NCBI RefSeq assembly: GCF_050749885.1
Contig: NZ_JBOIUB010000004.1
Span: forward strand, 438,678 to 502,677
DNA length: 64,000 nucleotides
Source: Zooshikella sp050749885
Lineage (GTDB): Bacteria > Pseudomonadota > Gammaproteobacteria > Pseudomonadales > Zooshikellaceae
Reading direction: 5' to 3'
The position numbers were made by a program, and so were the translations under genes. Below the pieces are notes generated by a model, which saw nothing but the letters and a program-made list of their open reading frames with translations, searched no databases and was not told where the DNA came from. This document shows, piece after piece, positions 9,648 through 19,366 of this stretch (within the stretch, counting starts at the first letter, position 1; every line of letters begins with the position of its first letter).

Positions 9648-11279
9648 ATGGAGACTAATACTTTTTGTCCAGTAATAGATTATTTACGCTTGTCTGCTCA
9701 CTATTATGCTGACAATAACGCTTTTGTTGGTATTGATGAAATTACGTATCAAAAATTTTATAGTCGTGTTCAGACCTTGGCAGGATGTTTTAAAACTTAT
9801 GGGGTTGAAAAAGGAGAACGCGTTGCTATCTGGTTGCCTAAATGTGGTGAATATCCTTTAGCTATTTATGCTGCAATGGAGATAGGTGCTGTTTATGTGC
9901 CTATGGATGGCTCACAACCATTAGATAGAGCCTGTAAAATTCTTGATAAATCAGAACCAATGGTTCTGGTGACAGATTGCGCACGCTTTGAAGCTTTAGA
10001 TTTTGAATATCCATCGAGTATTAAACTTATTATTTTAATAGATGCTGATTTGGGTTTTGAAATAAAGCCTGATTTTTCTGCACGGGTAATTCCTCTATCA
10101 AGACTACCTTATATGGGTATTCCATTACCTGAACCTATAGCATGTGATAAACACGATCTTGCAGCAATTTTATTCACCTCAGGATCTACGGGAGTGCCGA
10201 AAGGCGTAAAAATTAGTCATGGTAATTTACATCACTTTATTTACTGGGCAATAAATACTTTTGACCTTTCATGTCAAGATACTTTTGCTAATCATGCAGG
10301 TTATCATTTTGATTTAAGTACATTTGATTTATTTGCAGCGGCTGCGGTGGGTGCAGCTGTTTGGGTTATAAGAGATGATGAACAGCGCAATGTCCATGCC
10401 CTTATTCAAGGCATTAAAACATATCATATCTCAGTTTGGTACAGTGTGCCTTCAGTATTAATTTTATTAAATAATACGCAGTTTGATCGACATGAGGTTA
10501 TGTCTTCAATACGTTATGTACTCTTTGCTGGAGAGGTTTTTCCTATCAAGCACCTACGTGATCTGGAAAACTATTTGCCTGATAAGTGTGAATTATTTAA
10601 CTTGTATGGACCCACAGAAACGAATGTTTGTCTTTACTATCAGGTAGAGAAAAGTGTATTACAAGGTAATAAGCCAGTATATATTGGTCGACCTTTACCT
10701 GGTTTAACCATAGATGTTATTGATGAACATGGACAGTCGATTTCAAAAGAAGGCTGTATCGGCGAGTTACTGGTTAAAGGGCCTTGTGTTACTCCGGGCT
10801 ATTGGCGGCATTATGATAGTGTAAACTCAGAGCATCATGCAAAAGGTTACCATGCTACTGGTGACTTGGTTAGTTATGAACGTGGTCTATTAACCTATTT
10901 AGGGCGAAAAGATCGCATGATAAAGTTAAATGGTAATCGGGTTGAACTCGGTGAAATCGAAGCTGCCATTAGCTCAATGCAAGCTATAAAAGAAGTCGCT
11001 GTTATTACAGAGTTAACGGAGTCATCTCAACATATTGTCGCCTATTATAGTTTAGCTGAGCAGGACAATAAGATTACTTCTATTACAGTTAAACAATATT
11101 GTACACAAAAAATTCCGCGTTATATGATTCCAAAGTTTATTAGACGATTACCTGAGTTACCCAAAAATGCTAATGGTAAGATAGATTATATAGCGTTAAA
11201 AGAACTCTCTGAAATACATCAAGGAAAGTCTGCTAAGACTAGCAATGTTAAAGTTGAAACTGTTGAAAAGGTTACTTAA
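9648..11279 (+). CDS. pigI: PigI, L-prolyl-AMP ligase (stand-alone adenylation domain)
   Basis: This adenylation enzyme of 543 residues activates L-proline and loads PigG. The core motifs are present: LFTSGSTGVPKG, NLYGPTETN, HATGDLV, GRKDRMIKLNGNRVELGEIE, and the C-terminal NGKIDY with its catalytic Lys. The start is placed at ATG 9648 because GGAGG lies five bases upstream. ATG 9633 is possible but less well placed. The 118 bp before it contain an imperfect hairpin (9544-9597). It fits between pigH and pigJ as in Serratia. Confidence 0.9.
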   Translation: METNTFCPVIDYLRLSAHYYADNNAFVGIDEITYQKFYSRVQTLAGCFKTYGVEKGERVAIWLPKCGEYPLAIYAAMEIGAVYVPMDGSQPLDRACKILDKSEPMVLVTDCARFEALDFEYPSSIKLIILIDADLGFEIKPDFSARVIPLSRLPYMGIPLPEPIACDKHDLAAILFTSGSTGVPKGVKISHGNLHHFIYWAINTFDLSCQDTFANHAGYHFDLSTFDLFAAAAVGAAVWVIRDDEQRNVHALIQGIKTYHISVWYSVPSVLILLNNTQFDRHEVMSSIRYVLFAGEVFPIKHLRDLENYLPDKCELFNLYGPTETNVCLYYQVEKSVLQGNKPVYIGRPLPGLTIDVIDEHGQSISKEGCIGELLVKGPCVTPGYWRHYDSVNSEHHAKGYHATGDLVSYERGLLTYLGRKDRMIKLNGNRVELGEIEAAISSMQAIKEVAVITELTESSQHIVAYYSLAEQDNKITSITVKQYCTQKIPRYMIPKFIRRLPELPKNANGKIDYIALKELSEIHQGKSAKTSNVKVETVEKVT

Positions 11280-11348
11280 ACCTCAGAGCTGATTTGTAAA
11301 GGGTATATCTACAGAGAAGAATAGCTTCTGACTTAATTGGAATAAAGT

Positions 11349-14165
11349 ATGAAAGTCGTTGATAGCCAACAACCACTTGCCATTGTAGGAGTAGGTTGTT
11401 TATATCCTCAAGGTAGTGATGTAGAAAAATTTTGGCATCAGTTAGTTCAAGCAGAAAGTCGTTTTAGTGCATTATCACCATCGCGCTTTCCTCATTATAA
11501 TGATAATCTAAAGTCACTTTTTTCTAATTGGCAGGGATCGTTTTTTGAAACAGTTGAATTTGATTTAAAGCGATTCCGAATTCCACCTATTTATAGGAAA
11601 GCGATTGCCTCAATTACAGGTATGTATTTAGATGTTGCTAAACAGTGCTTTGAGAGTGCAGCATTGGCAAACATAGCGACATCAACGAATAAAATTGATG
11701 TGATATGTGGAGCATGTTTTGGATTTGATAGTACATATTTAAATGCATTAAAAATAGAGGGTGTCGCATCACTGGATGATGTATTACTAAAAGACAAACA
11801 TAAACTTCAGTTATTGAAAAACTTGCTTCAGGAATATTTTGGTTGTACTTCGCATGATCGTGTCGGAGAAATGGCGAGTAGTATTCCTGCGCGTGTGGCG
11901 AGTTATTTTGGTTTGCGTGGACGCGTACAGGCGATTGAAAGTGCTGATGTAAGTGGATATTTTGCGTTGGAGTCTGCTGCTTTATCATTACAAGCAGGAT
12001 TAAGTGATGCTGTAATGGTGATCACAGGCCAATGCATTGAAAGTTTGTTGATGCCACTGTTGTTGAGTAAAAAAGGATTTGCAGGAACAGGAACAAGCAA
12101 CCCATTTTCATCACAAAATAATGGCGTTTTATTGGGTGAAGGTGCCGCAGGTATTGTATTAAAGCGGTTAGCTGATGCTCAAGATAATGGTGATCATATA
12201 TATGCAGTTATTTCGGGCTTTGCTACAAGCACTGCTGCTAATGGCTTGAAATATAACCCAGATAGTAAAGCTAAAGTGAGTGCCTTAGAAAAAGCTTGCC
12301 ATTATGCAAGTATCCAAACAGAGGATATTGAGTATTTTGACTGTATTTTTGCAGGTGGTGAGTCAGACGCTACAGCCACATTAAGAGCGATCGACAGCAT
12401 TTATTCAGCAACAGTGAAAGACAAGCCGTTATATATCAATAGTTCAGTTGCAATATATGGGCATACTTTTGCAAATGCTGTCATGACGGGGGTACTTGCC
12501 ACAAGTTTGGCTATACACCATAAAAACTTTCCAACATCAGTATTAGATAAAAATAAAAGCGTCACGACTTTATCTCATCAGTCACCTGTTACTGATAATA
12601 TTCCACATGCCCAACCTTGGTATAATGAAAATAACCGATATATCGCAAGTATTATGGGATCAGCATTAAATGGACTGAACTGGAATATAATATTAAGTAA
12701 TCCAATAGAATCCAGAAAGACATCAAGTGTTATAAACCAGCAGGCTAGCAAGAGACATAACGCTGTTCTTAAAGAAAAGAATATAACATTGGATCGTGAA
12801 CCTATTGCTATTGTCGGTTTAGGTGGTGCATTTGGTCAAAGTGATTCTGTAAATGATTTTTGGCAGGATTTATTGGCTTCAACTGATCACTTACAACAGA
12901 TTCCTAATGATTTATTACCAAGAAAACAGTTTTATCAAGAGGGACAGTCACACTATTTATCAAGTTATGCTGAAATTGGAGCGGCATTGAGGAAACGAGA
13001 TTTTAATTTAGCGCGATTTAAGTTATTTCCAAAGCGCCTAGAATTAATGGATAAAGTGCAAAAGGTTGCGTTGGCGATTGCTGATGAAGCATTACAGGAT
13101 TATGGTTTTAGTGACAAACACCAACAGGATGTTAATGCTGCGATACTCGTTGCGAGTAACTTGTCTCTCTCGAAAGAGCGTGAACGTGTTGTGAATTTAT
13201 GTCGACATAAATTAAACGGAATTATTCAGCAGATTTATCCTGAATTTATAGCCCATCAAAATACTCCTAATGAAGTAGAATTTACAAATCATTTAATGTT
13301 GGATGGTTCTTTGGCAAGTGGTACGGCAAGTTTAATAGCACAATGTATGCACTTACCTGCGGCACCCTATGCAATTGAGGCTGCTTGTGCGTCAACGTTT
13401 GCCGCTTTACAGAATGCAGTACTTGCACTCCAGCTACGGCGCTATGACTTTGTGTTGGCTGGAGGCATTGAATTACCTGTAAACCTGCGAGATTTGGTAC
13501 TTTGTTCTGCGCAAATGATGCTTTCTAAAGACAAAATATCTCCTTTTGCTGATCAAGCTGATGGATTTTCACCTGGAGATGGCGCAGCATTTTTTGTATT
13601 AAAACGGCTATCAGATGCGCAGCGTGCTGGTGATAAAATTTATGCAACAATAGATGCTATTGGTGGATCTGCTGATGCGGGGTCAATGACTGCTCCTAAT
13701 GCAGAAGGGCAAACCCTTGCTATCCAGCGAGCATTTGCTCAAGTAAAATATAAACCGAGTGATGTGCAGTATGTAGAGGCTCATGGTACTGGAACACGTT
13801 TAGGCGATATGGCTGAATTGACAGCAATTAAAAATGTATATGGTAATAAAGTAGAAACTTATGTTTCAAGAACTGCACCATTGATGGTAGGTTCTGTTAA
13901 AGCGAGTAATGGACATACATTTGCTGCGGCTGGTGGAGCTGGTTTAATGAAGACGGTGTTAGCGTTACATCATAAGATAATACCAGCGACATTATTAAGA
14001 CGTAAGATAGATCCTCAGTTACCATTAATCAAAATACCTGCAGAAATAGTATCATGCAATAAAAAATGGCCAGAAAATAATAATAGGCGATATGCTGCGG
14101 TAAGCTCCTTTGGTACAGGAGGTATTAATTACCATTTATTAGTTTCTGCATGTAATAACAATTAA
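11349..14165 (+). CDS. pigJ: PigJ, didomain ketosynthase (KS-like plus KS)
   Basis: This 938-residue protein has two ketosynthase folds. The first (about 1-430) has Asp200 where the nucleophilic Cys should be (AIESADVSGYFALESA), and the first catalytic His is lost (AGGESDATA). It is therefore probably a chain-length-factor-like partner. The second (about 480-938) is intact: Cys680 in AIEAACASTFAAL, His in EAHGTGTRLGD and NGHTFAAAGG. The enzyme decarboxylates malonyl on PigH and condenses it with the pyrrolyl group from PigG. A weakly spaced AATAAAG precedes the ATG. It lies 69 bp after pigI and 25 bp before pigK. Confidence 0.92.
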   Translation: MKVVDSQQPLAIVGVGCLYPQGSDVEKFWHQLVQAESRFSALSPSRFPHYNDNLKSLFSNWQGSFFETVEFDLKRFRIPPIYRKAIASITGMYLDVAKQCFESAALANIATSTNKIDVICGACFGFDSTYLNALKIEGVASLDDVLLKDKHKLQLLKNLLQEYFGCTSHDRVGEMASSIPARVASYFGLRGRVQAIESADVSGYFALESAALSLQAGLSDAVMVITGQCIESLLMPLLLSKKGFAGTGTSNPFSSQNNGVLLGEGAAGIVLKRLADAQDNGDHIYAVISGFATSTAANGLKYNPDSKAKVSALEKACHYASIQTEDIEYFDCIFAGGESDATATLRAIDSIYSATVKDKPLYINSSVAIYGHTFANAVMTGVLATSLAIHHKNFPTSVLDKNKSVTTLSHQSPVTDNIPHAQPWYNENNRYIASIMGSALNGLNWNIILSNPIESRKTSSVINQQASKRHNAVLKEKNITLDREPIAIVGLGGAFGQSDSVNDFWQDLLASTDHLQQIPNDLLPRKQFYQEGQSHYLSSYAEIGAALRKRDFNLARFKLFPKRLELMDKVQKVALAIADEALQDYGFSDKHQQDVNAAILVASNLSLSKERERVVNLCRHKLNGIIQQIYPEFIAHQNTPNEVEFTNHLMLDGSLASGTASLIAQCMHLPAAPYAIEAACASTFAALQNAVLALQLRRYDFVLAGGIELPVNLRDLVLCSAQMMLSKDKISPFADQADGFSPGDGAAFFVLKRLSDAQRAGDKIYATIDAIGGSADAGSMTAPNAEGQTLAIQRAFAQVKYKPSDVQYVEAHGTGTRLGDMAELTAIKNVYGNKVETYVSRTAPLMVGSVKASNGHTFAAAGGAGLMKTVLALHHKIIPATLLRRKIDPQLPLIKIPAEIVSCNKKWPENNNRRYAAVSSFGTGGINYHLLVSACNNN

Positions 14166-14190
14166 ATTTTAATTACAAAGGAGAAGATCT

Positions 14191-14511
14191 ATGGATACGA
14201 TTATACATAAAATACGACTGTTAGATATAAATAAAGCAGCTGATTTCGAGCACTGGGTAGAAACAACAGACTATGCGACATGCCCCGATTTACCCAGTGT
14301 TTTACAGTTTGATGTGCATCGAGTCTCTCAAGCACCTGATGCTTCGTATCATTATGTAGAAATTATTAAAGTGACCAATCACACTGATTTTAATAATGAT
14401 ATGAGTACTGATGTTTTTGCTGGACTTGTTTCTCGTTTTACTTCCATGGCTGAAGTTGTTGAGGAAGTATCAGGCGTTCAGTTGGGGCTTGGTTATAGAG
14501 CCAATTCTTAA
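14191..14511 (+). CDS. pigK: PigK, small RedY-like protein of the MBC branch
   Basis: This is a 106-residue protein of the PigK/RedY type, with a ferredoxin-like (dimeric alpha/beta barrel-like) look and the residue pattern LDINKAADFEHWVETTDYAT. No catalytic motif can be seen. Earlier work on Serratia proposed a helper or chaperone role in bipyrrole formation. AAGGAGAAG sits before the ATG, and 25 bp separate it from pigJ. The assignment rests mainly on length and position between pigJ and pigM, plus similarity of the opening residues to that family. Confidence 0.82.
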   Translation: MDTIIHKIRLLDINKAADFEHWVETTDYATCPDLPSVLQFDVHRVSQAPDASYHYVEIIKVTNHTDFNNDMSTDVFAGLVSRFTSMAEVVEEVSGVQLGLGYRANS

Positions 14512-14638
14512 GGGGTATGCTCAGGGCAATTGTATATAAAAATAGTTCGTGATGAATTTACCTATAGCTATGAATATCGTTTTTTTGTTTTCTAATTTAC
14601 ACGTTTGTTAGTATTTATTTTCCTGTTGAGGAGCCATC

Positions 14639-15805
14639 ATGAACAAAAATTTGTTGGATGTCGTAAGTAAAGCGATTGAAATTGCTCGATGGGCACCTTC
14701 ATCTCATAATTGTCAGCCATGGAAGGTTATTACTTTAAAAGATGCAGGTAAGCAATATGATGCACTGTTTAACCAGCCGCTAAAGTCAAATGAATTATTA
14801 TGTTGCTTAGCATTGGATAAAAAACGTCAATTGAGTGCTTTACCTAGTTTACAGTTTGAAATGTACATAAGTTGCGGTCTTTTTTTAGGGTTGTTTTGGT
14901 TGGCGGTTAGTCAGCAAAAAGCACATTGCCGCTTTCACTGGTTATGTGATGCTGAGTTAAATCTATCATGGTTACAGGTGGCTTCTGAACATGAAAGTGA
15001 ATTACTGGTCGCAATGGTTATTACGGCTGAAAATCGTGACCAGATAAGAAATAATCAAGTGAGCACTGTCGAATCTAAGCTTAATCATTTACTGGATATG
15101 GTCAGTACACGACGTACGTTTCGGGGTTTATTTGAAGAGAAGTCATTTGATCATGAAATGATAGAGAACTTATTATCTCGCCGCTGGCCACAGGCTATCA
15201 CGGGGGGAGAAGCTTTAGTTCAACTTGAACAAAATAGTGGGTTTATTCGTAATACTACAAAGCTTATAGCAAAGTATGCTGCACTGGATTTTTCGAGTTA
15301 TCGAGCCTGGAAAGAGACCTATCGATATATACGTTTTGATCAACAGGCAGGTACCGAAGATGGCTTTTATTTGCAAAGCTTATTTGGCCCCATGCCAAAG
15401 CGAAAAATAAAATTTTACGAATATATGTTATCCCCTTTAGTAATGCAGGCTCTGCGTTTGGTTAATGTACCACACTATATGGCTAAAGAGCTGAGTAAGC
15501 TGGTTGAGAAATCAGCTCAGTTGTTGGTTATTAAAATGAACACTGAACGTTTAAGTAAGCGAAATTTGGTGATGACAGGAGCCCGATTGATGGAGGTGTG
15601 GTTACAGGCTCATCACGCTGGCGTGGCATTTCATCCATTGAGTGTACTGTTGCAACATGATGAACCTCGAGAAGCTCTGCAAAGATTACTGCAGTGTCAT
15701 AATGAGCGTATAGTTTTTGTTGCCCGTGTTGGCTATATAAAGACACCTGAAGATATCAGCCCCAGGCGCACTGCTCAAAGTATTCATACTGCTGTTTATT
15801 CTTAG
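14639..15805 (+). CDS. pigM: PigM, nitroreductase-family oxidoreductase (HBM oxidation)
   Basis: This 388-residue flavin nitroreductase-like protein has the FMN-contact motif ARWAPSSHNCQPWKV near residues 16-30 and RRTFRGLFEE in the middle. In the pathway PigM is thought to oxidise the bipyrrole alcohol to the aldehyde, giving MBC after methylation. The start is ATG 14639 with TGAGGAGCC upstream. In Serratia pigL lies between pigK and pigM; here it is absent and 127 bp of non-coding DNA separate the two genes. This is the last co-directional cluster gene in the window, and the next gene faces it. Confidence 0.87.
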   Translation: MNKNLLDVVSKAIEIARWAPSSHNCQPWKVITLKDAGKQYDALFNQPLKSNELLCCLALDKKRQLSALPSLQFEMYISCGLFLGLFWLAVSQQKAHCRFHWLCDAELNLSWLQVASEHESELLVAMVITAENRDQIRNNQVSTVESKLNHLLDMVSTRRTFRGLFEEKSFDHEMIENLLSRRWPQAITGGEALVQLEQNSGFIRNTTKLIAKYAALDFSSYRAWKETYRYIRFDQQAGTEDGFYLQSLFGPMPKRKIKFYEYMLSPLVMQALRLVNVPHYMAKELSKLVEKSAQLLVIKMNTERLSKRNLVMTGARLMEVWLQAHHAGVAFHPLSVLLQHDEPREALQRLLQCHNERIVFVARVGYIKTPEDISPRRTAQSIHTAVYS

Positions 15806-15892
15806 TTTATGCGAGGGAACTGATTTAATATTGCGTTATTTAGATCTGATTTACGGTCTTCAAACGGTACGCTTATTGCCCTATTTTACATA

Positions 15893-16609
15893 TCAATGAT
15901 GTGCTTCTAACCATTTAAATGATTCTATTAGAAAGGAACGAGCATCCTGAAAAATACATTCTCCATGAGCAAGAATGATCGTCTTAATATCCCAGCTTAA
16001 TATTAAATCAAGAGATTGTAGGGCTTGTTGTTTGCTGCCAAAGGAAAAGCTCAGTCTCCAATCAGCGGGCATTTTGCCATGGGGGGCAAGAACCCCTGTA
16101 AATCGAGCAATGGCTCTCTGCCAACGGTTAAAATGATCAGGGTCAAAGTTTTCAATAAGATCTGTCACTATTAATGTTTTAGATGGTTTATGGTAAAAGA
16201 CGGTTTCTTCCATTGCTGGACTGCCATGAAAGATGGTTTGGTCAATTTCTTGCTGCCAATATGTTTCTGGAGTATCCGTTAGTTCCGCAGTGAAGGAAAT
16301 ATCATCTCTTTTTTGGCAAACTTCATGTGTGCCAAATGTTAATGCTTTGGGGTATGAAACTACCCAGTCAGATAAAAATAAATGGTGTAGCTTATTGGGT
16401 GCAATTAAGTAACGTACTTCGCCTAGTTCCTTTAGTGCTTGTTGTAATGACTCATTTAAGCGAATCGGTGAGTGAATCCATAGCTCATTATTGGCTAGTC
16501 TAATAATAGTCATACGTGTAGAATAAGAAAATCCATAAAAATTAACGTCTTCCCCATTACAAATCCATATATTTTCTGCAACAGTAATTAAATTGTCTGA
16601 GTTGTTCAT
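15893..16609 (-). CDS. DUF4336 metallo-beta-lactamase-like protein
   Basis: This 238-residue protein resembles the DUF4336 family, a variant of the metallo-beta-lactamase fold. It contains IAPNKLHHLFLSDW, a remnant metal-binding region, and the late motif IILAHGECI. Enzymatic role is unknown. The start at 16609 is set by AAGGAGGAATAAC; the longer in-frame extension to 16687 has no site. It is convergent with pigM (87 bp apart) and probably marks the end of the pigment cluster rather than being a biosynthetic gene, though a link cannot be excluded. Confidence 0.75.
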   Translation of the reverse strand: MNNSDNLITVAENIWICNGEDVNFYGFSYSTRMTIIRLANNELWIHSPIRLNESLQQALKELGEVRYLIAPNKLHHLFLSDWVVSYPKALTFGTHEVCQKRDDISFTAELTDTPETYWQQEIDQTIFHGSPAMEETVFYHKPSKTLIVTDLIENFDPDHFNRWQRAIARFTGVLAPHGKMPADWRLSFSFGSKQQALQSLDLILSWDIKTIILAHGECIFQDARSFLIESFKWLEAHH

Positions 16610-16829
16610 TGTTATTCCTCCTTGGAAATTAGTGTTTATCTCTTTGGTGAAAGTTTTAATAAAGGTGTATTTAGTATTTGTCACCAAATAATCATGTTAA
16701 CAGTCAAGTGATGAATACAAAATAGTTTTGTAGGCTACTCTTAGAGTTTGAGCAAATGATTTAGAGACTGTCTCAATATTACATTAAATAAGACACTAAG
16801 CGTGTAAAAAAAATGAAAGGAAGCTGCAT

Positions 16830-17300
16830 ATGAAGGCATATTTAGGTATAGGGGTTGTTGCACTATCATCATTTTTTTCAGGATGTTGGAATAGTAGTGG
16901 AACACCTGCACCCGTGACTCCTCCTGCGGTTTTAGCAAACTGTGGTGCTATGACGGGGACCATGAAAGGGGTTGGAGCTGATGTGACAACAGGCATATCA
17001 ATGGATGTCAACACAACGTTTTCTTTAACCAATAATAAGTTTGTTAGTATTGACTGGACAGTTAACGGTCAATCTCAACCTAGAGACCCTGTGAGTGGTC
17101 GTAAAGGTAGTGGGAATTTAGTGACAACTAAGCCTGGTCCTCCCCCTGAGTTTGATGTGAATGTAACGATCCAACAGGATGGTTACTCCATTAACATTAC
17201 TGGAACCATTGTGGGTGCACCAACATGTACGGGGCATGGGCGGTGGACTGCAACCAAAAATAATAGAAATGCAGGGAGTGGAACGTGGAGCATTCCATAA
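16830..17300 (+). CDS. Small secreted lipoprotein, unknown function
   Basis: This is a 156-residue protein not recognised as a known family. Residues 1-19 form a lipoprotein signal ending in the lipobox FSGC (Cys19). A Pro/Thr/Ala-rich linker follows, then a beta-rich, Gly/Thr-rich domain with two or three Cys that could pair. AAGGAAGC lies before the ATG. A strong rho-independent terminator follows at 17341-17371, so it is a single-gene unit. Confidence 0.65.
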   Translation: MKAYLGIGVVALSSFFSGCWNSSGTPAPVTPPAVLANCGAMTGTMKGVGADVTTGISMDVNTTFSLTNNKFVSIDWTVNGQSQPRDPVSGRKGSGNLVTTKPGPPPEFDVNVTIQQDGYSINITGTIVGAPTCTGHGRWTATKNNRNAGSGTWSIP

Positions 17301-17340
17301 GGCGTAGTGTATAAGCAGCCATACAGCTGCCGAGTTGTCA

Positions 17341-17371
17341 AAAAAACGATAGCGAAAGCTATCGTTTTTTT
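17341..17371. terminator. Bidirectional-type intrinsic terminator
   Basis: Perfect 13-bp arms AAAAAACGATAGC / GCTATCGTTTTTT with a GAAA tetraloop lie just after the lipoprotein gene. The A-run on one side and T-run on the other would let it work in either direction. Confidence 0.9.
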
Positions 17372-17517
17372 ATGTTTAAAGATTTAAGGGTATGAAGTCT
17401 CTAATTTACTTGAAAGAAGTTCAGCTGTTTTAGCATTAGAATATGGAACTAAAAGTATTCAAGCGTTGAATATGTTAGATTGTATGTGGTGTATTATGAG
17501 CTGAGTAGTAATAAGTC

Positions 17518-18234
17518 ATGTTAGTAAAAACGCTGTTTGGTTTTGTTGTCGGTGGCTGTTGTAGTGTGGTTTTAGCGAGCACGCAAGTTGATAGCACGTG
17601 TTATGGCACAACAGCAAAGGGGCGTCTATTAAATGGTGTATCCTTACCTGGTGAAGGTAAAAACTACGTAGCCTATAGTGATACAGCTATTGCTTTAGGG
17701 CGAACCTATGTACATTCCACTGTGCGTGACGTGATTTTGGATGCGTATAAAACGCTTTCCCTAACATTGCCAAAAACACAGTTCAAATATGCTGAAACAG
17801 GTTTTAAAGAGGGTGGACGTTTTAGACCGCATAAAACTCACCAAAATGGCTTATCTGTTGACTTTATGGTGCCTGTGAAAGATAAGTCCGGACAGCCCGG
17901 TATTTTACCAACCCATATTTTTAATAAGTTTGGTTATGACATTGAGTTTGATAATGCGGGTCGAACAGAAGATTTCTATATTGATTTTCCTGCTGTAGCA
18001 GCACATTTAAAAGCATTGCACCAGGCTGCAGCACAGCATGGTATTAAGATCTGGCGGGTAATTTTTGACCCCAAACTACAACCTTATCTTTGGCAAACAG
18101 CAGATGGCGCTTATTTACGCAAAAATTTAACGTTTTCCAAGCGACGCTCATGGGTCAGGCATGATGAGCACTATCATGTAGATTTTATTGTGCCTTGTAA
18201 GCCGTTAAGTTCATATGTAGATGATAGTCAGTAG
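17518..18234 (+). CDS. Penicillin-insensitive murein endopeptidase-like protein (M74)
   Basis: This 238-residue secreted zinc peptidase candidate has a signal peptide over about the first 20 residues. The metal site motifs of the MepA family are present: HQNGLSVD (His108, Asp115) and HDEHYHVDF (His215, His218, His220). MepA-type enzymes cut D-Ala-mDAP cross-links in the periplasm. It is shorter than E. coli MepA (274). No obvious Shine-Dalgarno sequence precedes the ATG. It stands alone between a terminator upstream and the convergent PLP enzyme gene, with 43 bp between the stops. Confidence 0.8.
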   Translation: MLVKTLFGFVVGGCCSVVLASTQVDSTCYGTTAKGRLLNGVSLPGEGKNYVAYSDTAIALGRTYVHSTVRDVILDAYKTLSLTLPKTQFKYAETGFKEGGRFRPHKTHQNGLSVDFMVPVKDKSGQPGILPTHIFNKFGYDIEFDNAGRTEDFYIDFPAVAAHLKALHQAAAQHGIKIWRVIFDPKLQPYLWQTADGAYLRKNLTFSKRRSWVRHDEHYHVDFIVPCKPLSSYVDDSQ

Positions 18235-18277
18235 ACTATCATCTTTTCTGCTCTTCATATGCTGGTGATTAGGAATG

Positions 18278-19366
18278 CTATTGTTGGATATTAGGTAGGT
18301 AACCGGTATTCCAAAATGATTCTAATGCTTGTGTATAAGGGGCTAAGGTAAATTGTTGATCTTTCAGCCATTGATCGTTGTAATACGTGTTTAAATAGCG
18401 GTCACCTGAGTCACAAATTAAGGTGACAATACTTCCGTGTTCTCCACGTTGCTGCATCTCACTGATTATTTGCAAGGTTCCATAAAAGTTCGTACCTGTG
18501 GAGCCACCTAGCTTCCGTCCCAATATCTTTTCAAGAAAGTGAATGCTGGCAAATGATGCGGCATCAGGGATGCGTTGCATACGGTCAATGACCGTTGCAA
18601 TAAAGGAAGGCTCAACACGGGGGCGGCCAATGCCTTCAATGCGGGAACATTGGTGGCTTGTTAAGTTTGCATCGCCACTATTGAAGTAGTCAATAAAGAC
18701 AGAGTGCTCAGGGTCTACTACGGCTAACTGGGTATTATGGTGTCGTTGAGGATGATAGCGAATATATCGACCAATAGTGGCTGATGTTCCACCGGTACCC
18801 GCACTGACGACAATCCAGTTGGGGACAGGATAACGTTCCGCGCTCATTTGTCTGAAAATAGAATCAGCAATATTGTTATTGCCGCGCCAGTCTGTGACCC
18901 GTTCAGCAAAGGTAAATTGATCCATATAGTGGCCATTTAACTCTTGTGCGAGACGTTCTGACTCAGCATAAATTTGGTCCGGTGAAACTAAATGACATTG
19001 TCCACCATAAAATTCAATCTGTGCGATTTTTTGGGGGGCTGTGGTTTTAGGGATTACAGCAATAAATGGAAGACCTAATAGCCGAGCAAAGTAAGCTTCT
19101 GAAATGGCCGTACTGCCTGAAGAGGCTTCAATGATCGGTGTGCCTTCCTTAATCCAGCCGTTACAAAGGCCATAAAGGAAGAGTGAGCGGGCAAGGCGAT
19201 GTTTCAGGCTTCCAGAAGGGTGTGTTGATTCATCTTTAAAGTAGAGATCAATATTTGGAACACTTGGAATGTCCAGTTTAATCAGATGAGTATCTGCAGA
19301 GCGCTTAAAGTCGGCCTCAATTTTTTGAATTGCAGTATTTACCCAGTGTCGTGCTTCTATTGTCAT
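18278..19366 (-). CDS. Cds1-like PLP-dependent cysteine synthase/desulfhydrase family protein
   Basis: This 362-residue fold-type II PLP enzyme has the Schiff-base Lys55 in HPSGSLKHR. The substrate loop is EASSGSTAISEA, and the phosphate-binding Gly loop is SAGTGGTSATIGRYIRY. The overall pattern matches the cysteine synthase-like group that includes mycobacterial Cds1 (cysteine desulfhydrase) more than CysK or CysM. The likely role is breaking cysteine to sulfide, pyruvate and ammonia, but substrate cannot be fixed from sequence. No operon partners. Confidence 0.75.
   Translation of the reverse strand: MTIEARHWVNTAIQKIEADFKRSADTHLIKLDIPSVPNIDLYFKDESTHPSGSLKHRLARSLFLYGLCNGWIKEGTPIIEASSGSTAISEAYFARLLGLPFIAVIPKTTAPQKIAQIEFYGGQCHLVSPDQIYAESERLAQELNGHYMDQFTFAERVTDWRGNNNIADSIFRQMSAERYPVPNWIVVSAGTGGTSATIGRYIRYHPQRHHNTQLAVVDPEHSVFIDYFNSGDANLTSHQCSRIEGIGRPRVEPSFIATVIDRMQRIPDAASFASIHFLEKILGRKLGGSTGTNFYGTLQIISEMQQRGEHGSIVTLICDSGDRYLNTYYNDQWLKDQQFTLAPYTQALESFWNTGYLPNIQQ

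Noticed and set aside
11591..12100. Overlapping minus-strand frames inside pigJ
   Set aside because: They run antisense to conserved ketosynthase sequence and have no ribosome binding site or family pattern.
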